This document shows, in pieces, positions 27,413 through 36,219 of a stretch of DNA of 64,000 nt. Every line of letters begins with the position of its first letter. The stretch's first letter is position 1. The position numbers and the translations under genes were made by a program. The notes under the pieces are model-generated. The model searched no databases. It saw only the letters and a list, made by a program, of their open reading frames with translations, and was not told the origin of the DNA. This DNA comes from Dehalococcoidia bacterium (lineage in GTDB: Bacteria > Chloroflexota > Dehalococcoidia > GIF9 > AB-539-J10), in assembly GCA_003562475.1 (NCBI GenBank), contig PWUU01000063.1:1-64000 (forward strand), read 5' to 3'.

Positions 27413-27964
27413 ATGAGCCATATCCGACAACAGACGCGCCTCTCGCTTCTTATACCACGAAGTGCCATCGAGCAGACAGTTGCGAGGCTCGCCGCACAGA
27501 TTACTGAGGACTACCGCGGGAGACAGCTGGTCGCCGTGGGCGTGCTGAAGGGTGCATTCATCTTCATGGCCGACCTCATAAGACAACTGGACATCCCTCT
27601 GGAGATCGATTTCGTGGCAGTCTCCAGCTACGGCGGAGCCACCGAGAGCTCTCGCACAGTGGTGATGCAACATGATCTTGCAACAGATGTGCGCGGCAAA
27701 GACGTCCTCGTGATCGAGGATATCGTCGATAGCGGCCATACGTTGTGTTACCTGCTCAAGCACCTGAAGGGTAAAGGGGTCGCCTCCATTCGTCTCTGTG
27801 CGCTCGCCGACAAGCCATCGCGACGCGAACTCAGTGTTACGATAGACTACCTGGGATTCACCGTGCCCGACCGCTTCGTGGTTGGCTACGGTCTCGACTT
27901 CGATAACAAGTTCCGCTACCTTCCGGACATCTACGCAGTGGAGACATATGACGCGGACAGCTGA
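27413..27964 (+). CDS. hpt: Hypoxanthine phosphoribosyltransferase
   Basis: GVLKGAFIFMADLIRQLDIPLEIDFVAVSSYG, VLVIEDIVDSGHTL, VPDRFVVGYGLDFDNKFRYLPDI. Confidence 0.95.
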   Translation: MSHIRQQTRLSLLIPRSAIEQTVARLAAQITEDYRGRQLVAVGVLKGAFIFMADLIRQLDIPLEIDFVAVSSYGGATESSRTVVMQHDLATDVRGKDVLVIEDIVDSGHTLCYLLKHLKGKGVASIRLCALADKPSRRELSVTIDYLGFTVPDRFVVGYGLDFDNKFRYLPDIYAVETYDADS

Positions 27965-29651
27965 GCTCATCAGGGTCGCACGGGGCGAACTGCCGGCCGA
28001 CCTGTCACTGCGCAACGCACAGGTTGTGAACACCGTCGCCGGCAGCATCATTTGCAGCGATGTCGCCGTTCACGGAGGCGTCATCGCCGGTGTGGGACAC
28101 TATACGAATGCCCGGGAGTGCCTCGATCTTGATGGAGCTTACCTGTTACCGGGCCTGATAGACGGGCACACACATATTGAAAGCTCCATGCTACACCCCG
28201 CGCGCTATGCGGAGGCAGTGGTACCCCGGGGTACGCTTACACTGATAACCGACCTGCACGAGATCGCAAATGTCTGCGGCATCGATGGGATCGAGTTCGG
28301 CATCCGCTGGAGCCGGAGGCTCCCACTGGATATGCGATTCATGGCGCCGTCGTGTGTGCCGGCCTCCCCGCTAGAGTCTTCAGGAGCAGACCTCGGGCCA
28401 TCGGCCATCCGCAGCCTGCTGGCCGAGCCCTCTGTCATCGGACTCGGCGAGGTGATGAACTACCCGGGCGTACTGTCCCAATCGACCGACGTGCTGGAGA
28501 AACTCGAGGCCGCACGCGGAAAGCCGATCGACGGACACGCACCTGGCCTACGCGGGCAGGACCTCAACGCCTATCTCGCCGCCGGCATCATGTCGGACCA
28601 TGAGTGCACGACGCTTGAGGAGGCTGAAGAGAAACTGCGCAAAGGCATGTATCTGATGATTCGCGAGGGTTCTTCAGAGAAGAACCTTGAGACGCTCCTT
28701 CCCGTAATTACTCACGAGACACACAGCCGCTGCATGTTTGTGGTGGACGATAGGAGCGCCACCGATCTCGCGCACGAGGGTGATCTCGATCACGTTGTGC
28801 GAAAAGCTATCTCCCTGGGACTCGACCCGATTCGCGCCATACAACTCGCCACGATCAATCCTGCCCAGTACTTTCGCCTGCACGATAGGGGTGCGATATC
28901 GCCGGGCAAGGTAGCACACCTCATCACGATGCGCGACCTTAACCGTTTCGTAGTCGACCGGGTGTTTCACGCCGGAAAACTGGTGGCGGAGAGAGGGAGG
29001 GCTCTCTTCACGCTCCCGGAGGGACCGGCCGAACTGACCGACACCATACGGATGGCTCCAGTCGATCCGGACGCACTCAAGATCCCGCGTGCCCCCGGGG
29101 AATTCCCTGTCATTGAACTCGTGCCCGGGCAAATCATCACGCGCAGGCGCATGGAGATTCCACGAGTTGCAGGCGATGTGTTCGTTTCGGACACACAACG
29201 TGACATACTCAAGCTGGTTGTCGCAGAGCGCCACCACGCCACCGGAAGGATTGGAAAGGGGTTTGTGACCGGATTCGGGTTGCAGCGTGGCGCAATGGCG
29301 AGTTCCGTCGCACACGACTCGCACAACATAGTCTGCGTCGGAGTGAACGACGAAGACATCCTGGGTGCGATCAAGACGGTTCAACAGTCTCAGGGTGGAC
29401 TGGTAGCCTTCGCTGATGGAGAGGCGAAGGCTGTATTGCCATTGCCCGTCGCCGGCCTGTTGTCGCTGGATCCATTGGCGACAGTCCTGGAAGGTCAGAA
29501 ACGGGTAGAGGAAGCAGCGCGCCAGTTGGGCGCCCTTCCACCCGCTCCATTCTCGCTCCTCTCTTTCCTGGCTCTACCGGTTATCCCCGAACTCCGCGTC
29601 ACGGACCTGGGAGTGGTGGATGTCACCCAGTTCCGCGTCATTGCGCGGTAG
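27948..29651 (+). CDS. ade: Adenine deaminase
   Basis: LDLDGAYLLPGLIDGHTHIESSML, GTLTLITDLHEIANVCG, KPIDGHAPGLRGQDLNAYLAAGIMSDHECT. ATG at 27948 overlaps hpt by 17 bp. Confidence 0.94.
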   Translation: MTRTAELIRVARGELPADLSLRNAQVVNTVAGSIICSDVAVHGGVIAGVGHYTNARECLDLDGAYLLPGLIDGHTHIESSMLHPARYAEAVVPRGTLTLITDLHEIANVCGIDGIEFGIRWSRRLPLDMRFMAPSCVPASPLESSGADLGPSAIRSLLAEPSVIGLGEVMNYPGVLSQSTDVLEKLEAARGKPIDGHAPGLRGQDLNAYLAAGIMSDHECTTLEEAEEKLRKGMYLMIREGSSEKNLETLLPVITHETHSRCMFVVDDRSATDLAHEGDLDHVVRKAISLGLDPIRAIQLATINPAQYFRLHDRGAISPGKVAHLITMRDLNRFVVDRVFHAGKLVAERGRALFTLPEGPAELTDTIRMAPVDPDALKIPRAPGEFPVIELVPGQIITRRRMEIPRVAGDVFVSDTQRDILKLVVAERHHATGRIGKGFVTGFGLQRGAMASSVAHDSHNIVCVGVNDEDILGAIKTVQQSQGGLVAFADGEAKAVLPLPVAGLLSLDPLATVLEGQKRVEEAARQLGALPPAPFSLLSFLALPVIPELRVTDLGVVDVTQFRVIAR

Positions 29652-29660
29652 CATCGCTCT

Positions 29661-30803
29661 CTACGAGAGCAACGCGCGCGCGATGACCAACCGCTGAACT
29701 TCGCTGGTGCCTTCGTAGATCTCGAGAATCTTGGCGTCACGGTAGTATCGTTCGATTGGCAGATCTTTCATGTAGCCATAGCCGCCATGTATCTGCAGCG
29801 ACTTCCGTACCACATCCATAGCGGCGTTCGCCGCGTACAGCTTGGCCTGTGCCACTTCTTTTGTGAAACGTTCGCCGCTATCCGCGATTCTGGCAGCGCG
29901 ATAGCCCATCAGCCATGCGGCATCAACTTCATTGGCCATGTCGACGAGCATCCACTGAATACCCTGGAACTCACTTATCGGCTGCCCGAACTGGTGCCGC
30001 TGCTTCGCATACGCAATTGCTGCATCGAGTGCTGCGGAGGCTACGCCGACTCCCTGGCCCGCCACGTCGAGCCTCCCCTCATCAAGAATGGAGAGCGCGA
30101 TCCTCATGCCCTTTCCAACCTCTCCAATCTGATTGTCCGCCGGCACCCGCACATCGTCGAATATGAGTTCAGCCGCACTTTCCGCCCTGATGCCCAGCTT
30201 ATCCTCTACCTTACCTACGCTGAATCCAGGCATCCCCTTCTCGATGACAAACGCGGTGATACCTTTGCTGCCAAGCTGTTTGTCGACGGTTGCGAATGTG
30301 AGCACGATGTCGGCCTTGTCGCCATTCGAGATGAAGCACTTCGCGCCGTTGATAATCCACTCATCTCCCTCACGACGTGCCACAGTGCTCATACGCGAGA
30401 TGTCGCTGCTCGCCTCGCGCTCGGTAAGGCCGTAGGCACACAGCTTCTCACCCTTCGCAGCCGGTACCACGAACTTCTGCCTCTGTTCCTCGTTTCCGAA
30501 GTGGTGCAGACCGCTGAGCGCCAGCCCCACGTGGGTGCCGAAGATTGAGGCAACGGAGATGCTGGCTCTCGCCAGCTCGATCGAAGCCAGGTAGGCGTCT
30601 ATGAAAGAACCTCCCTGGCCTCCATACTGCTCCGGGATGGTCAGGCCGGTAAGCCCGACGTCTTTCATCTTGTAGAACGCCTCGATTGCGAGCTCGTTAC
30701 GCTCGTCCCATTCGTCCGCGAACGGAGCGATCTCATTCTCAACGAAATCCCTCATTTGACGCTGGAACATCTTCTCCTGTTCAGCTAGTAGTACATCCAT
30801 CAT
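29661..30803 (-). CDS. Acyl-CoA dehydrogenase
   Basis: CAYGLTEREASSDISRM, FGQPISEFQGIQWMLVDMA, QIHGGYGYMKDLPIERYYRDAKILEIYEGTSEVQRLVIARALL. Confidence 0.95.
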   Translation of the reverse strand: MMDVLLAEQEKMFQRQMRDFVENEIAPFADEWDERNELAIEAFYKMKDVGLTGLTIPEQYGGQGGSFIDAYLASIELARASISVASIFGTHVGLALSGLHHFGNEEQRQKFVVPAAKGEKLCAYGLTEREASSDISRMSTVARREGDEWIINGAKCFISNGDKADIVLTFATVDKQLGSKGITAFVIEKGMPGFSVGKVEDKLGIRAESAAELIFDDVRVPADNQIGEVGKGMRIALSILDEGRLDVAGQGVGVASAALDAAIAYAKQRHQFGQPISEFQGIQWMLVDMANEVDAAWLMGYRAARIADSGERFTKEVAQAKLYAANAAMDVVRKSLQIHGGYGYMKDLPIERYYRDAKILEIYEGTSEVQRLVIARALLS

Positions 30804-30888
30804 GGGTCACCCTCCTTAAACGGTATTCCGTATCCGTCCAGCCCCGGCTACCATTCGCTCACCCAGTATACGCCATGCGGTTGCAGAA

Positions 30889-30917
30889 TTGACAGGGCCC
30901 GAGGCGCCATCTACAGT
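30889..30917 (+). promoter_or_regulatory. Sigma70-type promoter for the sugar-acid kinase gene
   Basis: TTGACA (30889..30894), 17-bp spacer, TACAGT (30912..30917); the GTG start at 30929 lies only 11 bp beyond. Confidence 0.55.
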
Positions 30918-30928
30918 AGACCGCGGAA

Positions 30929-32173
30929 GTGAAAGACTCAAGTCAGCAAATACGGTTCTGCGTTATTGCAGACGACCTGACGGGGGCGATGGACACCGGC
31001 GTGGGCCTTGCCCAGGCGGGGCTATCTGCAGTGATCACGTTTTCCGGCCTCGCAAAGGTTACGTCGGACGCCGTCGTTGCAACCACCGACAGCCGTGCGA
31101 TATCCGCGAGAGAAGCTTACCGCCGTGTGAAGTCGGTTGCCGAACGTTTCCACGACTACTACATCTACAAGAAGATAGACTCTACCCTGCGTGGCAACGT
31201 AGCCACTGAGCTTCAGGCACTGCTCGACGTAACCCGTGCGCTTCACGCAGTGGTGTGTCCCGCATTCCCGGCCATCAAGCGCACCGTTGTCAACGGACAG
31301 CTTATGGTCGACGGCACTCCAGTACACAAGACGAGCTTCTCCCGTGATCCTGTGAGTCCGGTGAACCGTTCCGACATTGTCGAGTTGCTGCGGACCGGCT
31401 CGGGGATCTCCGCCGGGAGCCTGGGTCTCCGGGACGTGGAGCGCGGCCCCGAACACCTTGCCGGACGCATACACAGAAGCGAGCACAGGGCGATTGTCAT
31501 CGACGCGACCGAAGACAGGCACCTCCGCTGCATCGCAGACGCACTGGCGCTGAGCAACGAGCGGTTGCTCCCGTGCGGCTCCGGCGGACTGGGAGCACAG
31601 ATTCCCCTCGCGTTTGGTTATTCCGATCGTGGTCATAGTCTCCTTCCCGCTCTCACCGGTCCAACGCTGCTCGCGGTAGGCAGCCGCAACGATGTGAGCG
31701 CCCGACAACTCCAGAGGGTGATGGAGACCATTCGACCACCCTTCGTCAAAGTGGAGCCCCGGGAGTTCAGGACCAGAGCAGGAAGGAGTCCCCGCGCCAA
31801 TCAGCTTGCGGCCGAGATAGTCGATCTGCTGGCCAAGCACAGGGTGGTGGTCGTCAGTTCAAGTCTGAGCGACTACTCGCCACAGCTGCGACACACGATG
31901 GCTCCCATTCTTGGCGCCATCGTGCTCAGGGTGCTTGCCACCGCCACGCTCACAGGGTTATTCCTGTCGGGTGGCGACGTCGCGCGCACCGTCTGCGGGG
32001 ACGATGGCATACAAGGATTGAGGATTCTGGGTGATCTTCAGCCGGGCGTGATCGTCGGTGAAGCGGTGGGATCGCGTTACCGGGATCTCCGCGTGGTCAC
32101 CAAGGCCGGAGGTTTCGGTAACGAGGAAGCCATGGTCCAGGCAATCAAACACCTGAGTCAAGGGGAACAGTAA
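30929..32173 (+). CDS. Four-carbon acid sugar kinase family protein (DUF1537; DtnK/OtnK-like)
   Basis: RFCVIADDLTGAMDTGVGLAQAG N-terminus, YKKIDSTLRGN, C-terminal LFLSGGDVARTVC...GVIVGEAVGSRYRDLRVVTKAGGFGNEEAM. Confidence 0.9.
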   Translation: MKDSSQQIRFCVIADDLTGAMDTGVGLAQAGLSAVITFSGLAKVTSDAVVATTDSRAISAREAYRRVKSVAERFHDYYIYKKIDSTLRGNVATELQALLDVTRALHAVVCPAFPAIKRTVVNGQLMVDGTPVHKTSFSRDPVSPVNRSDIVELLRTGSGISAGSLGLRDVERGPEHLAGRIHRSEHRAIVIDATEDRHLRCIADALALSNERLLPCGSGGLGAQIPLAFGYSDRGHSLLPALTGPTLLAVGSRNDVSARQLQRVMETIRPPFVKVEPREFRTRAGRSPRANQLAAEIVDLLAKHRVVVVSSSLSDYSPQLRHTMAPILGAIVLRVLATATLTGLFLSGGDVARTVCGDDGIQGLRILGDLQPGVIVGEAVGSRYRDLRVVTKAGGFGNEEAMVQAIKHLSQGEQ

Positions 32174-33189
32174 TGAACAGCTACATCCCGTTGCTTGCCA
32201 TTACGATGGGCGATCCTGCCGGAGCAGGGCCGGAGATAGTGGTGAAGGCACTGAATGACCCGGCAGTGCGGCCCATCTGCCGGGGACTTGTTGTCGGCGA
32301 TGCCGGTACCATGCGAGCCGCTGCGGAAATCGTTGGCATTCCTGTAGAGGTCCACGCCGTTTCATCTGCTGATGAGATGAACGACGGAGAGATGGCGATG
32401 AATGTGTTCGACCTCAAGGACGTCGACCTCTCCACGCTCGTTCGCGGCAGGGTCGCCGCCAGCGCCGGAAAAGCCGCATATGATGCGGTGGAGAAAGGTA
32501 CGCTCCTGACACTTGAGGGCAAGACAGACGCAATAGTCACGGGACCTCTGAACAAGGACGCGCTCAACCAGGCCGGATATCACTTTCCGGGGCACACACA
32601 GATACTGGCCCACCTGTGCGGCGTGAGCGACGCGGTAATGATGCTGGTGGCAGACAACCTCAGAATCGCACATGTTTCCACCCATGTCTCACTGCGCGAG
32701 GCGTGCGATCTTGTCTCAAAGGAACGAATCCTTCGTGTCCTGCAGCTCGCCATCGATGCCACCAGGTCTATGGGCGTCGAGAAGCCCCGCGTGGTCATCC
32801 CCGGCCTGAATCCACACTCAGGTGAGGGCGGCCTCTTTGGAGACGAGGAACAGACTCACATCTTTCCCGCGATAGAGGAGGCGAAGCAACTCGGAATGGA
32901 TGTGAGAGGACCCCTCCCTCCGGATACGGCATTCCTCAGGGCATTCCGGGGCGAGTTCGACCTCGTCATTGCGATGTATCACGACCAGGGACACATCCCA
33001 ATCAAGATGGTCGGATTTGAGAAGGGCGTCAATGTCACACTGGGACTGCCAATCATCCGAACGTCGGTGGATCACGGAACCGTATTCGGAAAGGCTGGCA
33101 AGGGCACAGCAGATCCCACAAGCCTGATAGAGGCCATCAAGCTGGCTGCGACGATGTGTCGCATTGTGCGAGAGACACGAAGCTCATGA
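32173..33189 (+). CDS. pdxA: 4-hydroxythreonine-4-phosphate dehydrogenase family (PdxA/PdxA2)
   Basis: LLAITMGDPAGAGPEIVVKAL, VTGPLNKDALNQAGYHFPGHTQILA, VIPGLNPHSGEGGLFGDEE, AMYHDQGHIPIKMVGFEKGVNVTLGLPIIRTSVDHGT. Confidence 0.94.
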   Translation: MNSYIPLLAITMGDPAGAGPEIVVKALNDPAVRPICRGLVVGDAGTMRAAAEIVGIPVEVHAVSSADEMNDGEMAMNVFDLKDVDLSTLVRGRVAASAGKAAYDAVEKGTLLTLEGKTDAIVTGPLNKDALNQAGYHFPGHTQILAHLCGVSDAVMMLVADNLRIAHVSTHVSLREACDLVSKERILRVLQLAIDATRSMGVEKPRVVIPGLNPHSGEGGLFGDEEQTHIFPAIEEAKQLGMDVRGPLPPDTAFLRAFRGEFDLVIAMYHDQGHIPIKMVGFEKGVNVTLGLPIIRTSVDHGTVFGKAGKGTADPTSLIEAIKLAATMCRIVRETRSS

Positions 33190-34587
33190 TGCGTGACGGG
33201 AGGCCTGGCTCTGGAGGTACTCGTCCCTGCGTCTTAGATGCATCAGGGCCCGCGCCGCCCTGTCTGGAGTGGGAAACGCAAGCGTAGTACCTGTGCTTTC
33301 CAGGGTGGTGCGCACTTCCTCGAAGTGCATCCCATACATGAAGTATACGAACGGCTTGTTCGGGAAGTCGCGCGCGACTTCCCGAATCATAGGAAGGTGT
33401 TCCTCTCCCAGATGCGGCTGATACGCGCTGATCACGGCCATTGCTGCGTGCACGCCAGGATCAGAGAGAACGTGGCGCAGTGCCGCCGTCTCCATCTTCG
33501 CACGTGGGTGTCCCATGATTGACACGCCAGGCCATATATCGACCGGGTTTCCCACACCAAGCCACTCCGGCAACAGCGCACTGAGCGCATCCATAGTGGG
33601 CTTGGAGAATTCCACGAGTTCCATTCCATTTCGGCAACACGCATCGGCTGCGATGATACCGAAACCGCCGGTGTAGGTAGTGAGCCCAACTCCGTTACCT
33701 TTCGGAGCCGGAAGCCTTAAGAACGCCCGTATGGCATCGGAGAGTTCCTCTATGTCGTTCACCCTGATGACGCCGGCGCTGCGGAGGGCCACATCCCACA
33801 GAAGATCGCTTCCAATCAAGGCGCCGGTGTGCGACTGGACTGCACGTGCCAGTTTCTCAGAGCGGCCAACCTTTAAAGCAAGAGTAGGCTTTTTCAGGGC
33901 CACCCGTCTCACCGTGTCGACAAACTCCTTCGCATCCGTCATACCCTCGATGTGCAGGACCACCACTCTGGTGTCGTCATCCTCCTCGAAGTAGCGAAGG
34001 CCATCCACAGTATTAACGTCGCATGCATCGCCAACATCGATGACCTTCCCCGCCAGCCTTACATCGGTCAATCCCACGAAGGTTCCGCCCGTCTGGGAGA
34101 TGGTCCCCACTCCATTGGCCTCCATGGGAATGCGAATATACGATGTGCTCAGACGCAGGTGTGCGTTGGCCACGCCAAATGTATTAGGCCCGAGAATACG
34201 CGTCTCCGTCCCGCTCACCATGTTCACTATCTCACGTTGAAGTCTCTTCCCTTCCTCGTCGTCGGCATCCGCAAACCCTTGGGTCACGACGACGATTGCC
34301 CTGATCCCCTTCTGAATACACTGCCTGACAACCTGTGTCACGAGATCGCGTGGAAGGCTTATCACGGCTAGATCGACTATCTCTGGCACGTCCGCTACAC
34401 TCGCATATGTCTTCACTCCCAGAATCTCAGCGGCATTGGGGTTCACGGGATAAAGGCGTCCCGCATACCCGTAGAGGAGCAAGTTCTCCAGCAGGTTGTA
34501 CGCATCCGGTCCTGTTTGCCGGGACACACCTATGGCCGCTATCGATTCCGGTTCCATGAAGAGCTTCATCTGCTGGTAGTTCGCCAT
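33184..34587 (-). CDS. NDP-forming acyl-CoA synthetase alpha-like protein (CoA-binding and succinyl-CoA-ligase-like domains)
   Basis: MEPESIAAIGVSRQTG, YGYAGRLYPVNPNAAEILG, ILGPNTFGVAN, catalytic-His context QSHTGALIGSD. Confidence 0.85.
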   Translation of the reverse strand: MANYQQMKLFMEPESIAAIGVSRQTGPDAYNLLENLLLYGYAGRLYPVNPNAAEILGVKTYASVADVPEIVDLAVISLPRDLVTQVVRQCIQKGIRAIVVVTQGFADADDEEGKRLQREIVNMVSGTETRILGPNTFGVANAHLRLSTSYIRIPMEANGVGTISQTGGTFVGLTDVRLAGKVIDVGDACDVNTVDGLRYFEEDDDTRVVVLHIEGMTDAKEFVDTVRRVALKKPTLALKVGRSEKLARAVQSHTGALIGSDLLWDVALRSAGVIRVNDIEELSDAIRAFLRLPAPKGNGVGLTTYTGGFGIIAADACCRNGMELVEFSKPTMDALSALLPEWLGVGNPVDIWPGVSIMGHPRAKMETAALRHVLSDPGVHAAMAVISAYQPHLGEEHLPMIREVARDFPNKPFVYFMYGMHFEEVRTTLESTGTTLAFPTPDRAARALMHLRRRDEYLQSQASRHAS

Positions 34588-34625
34588 TGTCGAGTCCTCC
34601 CTCCGGCCCCTTCACAGGAGCAGGC

Positions 34626-34653
34626 ACATGTTCTCTGACATCAGAGAGCATGT
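34626..34653. promoter_or_regulatory. 28-bp near-perfect inverted repeat between divergent acyl-CoA synthetase-like genes (candidate operator)
   Basis: ACATGTTCTCTGA-CA-TCAGAGAGCATGT; arms match at 12 of 13 positions. Confidence 0.6.
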
Positions 34654-34739
34654 CAATTCGCGACTTGCTGCAAACACCATGGAACCCTGTTCTGCTAGAC
34701 TTCCACCGATCCTGAGAACAGATCGCAGGAGCACCACCG

Positions 34740-36161
34740 ATGAGAGAGGGCAGCAGCGAATTCGAGGCAACATTTCACCCGAAGTCCATCGCCGTGGTGG
34801 GAGCATCATCGGACGAACGCAAGTCCGGAGCGAAGTGGGTCCTCGGGCTGAAGGCTGCGGGTTACGAGGGCGCCGTCTATCCGGTGAGCGCGGGAGGCGG
34901 CTCCATCGCAGGATTGGACATCTTCACCAGCCTCTCGTCGGTTCCAGGTGATGTCGAGTGCGTCATCGCTTCGATACCCGCTCGCTCTGTACTGCAGCTG
35001 CTCGACGAGTGTATCGCCAAGAGGGTCCGAGTCGTCCAGTTCTTCACGGCAGGGTTCAGCGAGACTGGTTCGACGGAAGGGGAATCTCTTGAGCGCGAAA
35101 TCCTGAAACGCGTCAGCAATTCCGGTCTACGCATCATCGGTCCAAATTGCATCGGCAGCTTCTGTCCCCAGTGCCACATACCGCTCGGCCCTTCGTCTCT
35201 CGGCAGAACGGGATTAGCGGGACACGTGAGCTTCGTCTCTCAGAGCGGGGGAATTGCTGCCAAGCTCGTGGAGTACGGGATCGCGCGTCAGATACGGTTC
35301 AGCAAAGGCGTGAGCGTCGGCAACAGCATCGATCTAGACGCGAGCGACTTCATCCGGTATTTCGTTCATGATGAGGCGACCCACGTAATAGGCGCGTATC
35401 TGGAAGGCACGAGGGACGGCCGCAGGCTCTTCGCGTCCCTGCGTCAAGCGTGTGCTGTGAAACCGACGGTCATCTGGAAGGGCGGACGCACCGAGGCAGG
35501 CGCCGAGGCTGCGATGTCCCACACCGGGTCGCTCGCGAGTTCGGCGCCAGTCTGGTCTGCCATGCTGCAACAGGCGGGAGCCATCGAGGCGCGTAGCCTC
35601 GAGGAACTCGCGGACTGCCTTCTGCTCCTGCAACAACTTGGCCCCGTCCACGTGCGCAAGGTGGCCATCGTTGGCGGCCTTGCCGACGGTGGGGGAGGAA
35701 TCTCCGTCTCCGGAAGCGACGCCTGCAACGATAACGCTCTCGCTGTGCCGCCACTCGAGTCGACCACCAGAGAGAGACTCCTCGACCTGATAGGTGAGGT
35801 GGGCAGTATTCTCAGGAATCCCGTCGACGTGAGTCCCGCTCAGTTCAGAGGGCTCGAGACCCTGTTCGAGGCAATACGGGTGGTTGCCAGTGATGCATCA
35901 TCCGATCTCGTTATCGTGCAGGAAGATGTGGATATCATGCACTCTTTCCTGGGTATCGCTGAGACACGCGAGGTCAACGAGTTTCTGACGAGGCTCCCAC
36001 GCGAGACGGAAAAGCCAATGGCTGTCGTTCTTCCTGGAGGAGCGGCTGAACTGCACCGCGTTGAGGTGGAGAACCAGTTGCTTGCTGCCGGCATCCCCGT
36101 GTTCCCTGCGATGTCGCGCGCTGCCCGAGCTATCGCGCTCGTCAGCCAACTTCACGCCTGA
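34740..36161 (+). CDS. NDP-forming acyl-CoA synthetase alpha-like protein
   Basis: FHPKSIAVVGASSDERKSG, GLRIIGPNCIGSFCP, VSFVSQSGGIAAKLVEYG, MSHTGSLASSAPVWSAMLQQAGAI. Confidence 0.87.
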   Translation: MREGSSEFEATFHPKSIAVVGASSDERKSGAKWVLGLKAAGYEGAVYPVSAGGGSIAGLDIFTSLSSVPGDVECVIASIPARSVLQLLDECIAKRVRVVQFFTAGFSETGSTEGESLEREILKRVSNSGLRIIGPNCIGSFCPQCHIPLGPSSLGRTGLAGHVSFVSQSGGIAAKLVEYGIARQIRFSKGVSVGNSIDLDASDFIRYFVHDEATHVIGAYLEGTRDGRRLFASLRQACAVKPTVIWKGGRTEAGAEAAMSHTGSLASSAPVWSAMLQQAGAIEARSLEELADCLLLLQQLGPVHVRKVAIVGGLADGGGGISVSGSDACNDNALAVPPLESTTRERLLDLIGEVGSILRNPVDVSPAQFRGLETLFEAIRVVASDASSDLVIVQEDVDIMHSFLGIAETREVNEFLTRLPRETEKPMAVVLPGGAAELHRVEVENQLLAAGIPVFPAMSRAARAIALVSQLHA

Positions 36162-36219
36162 CCAGCGCCTTCCCGTTCTTCTTTACAATGGTCACTACGG
36201 AGAGCTATAATTCAGGTCT

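Noticed and set aside
25986-27964. Tandem HPRT genes as an assembly duplication
   Set aside because: The two HPRT domains are clearly divergent in sequence and only one carries GAF and nuclease-like domains.
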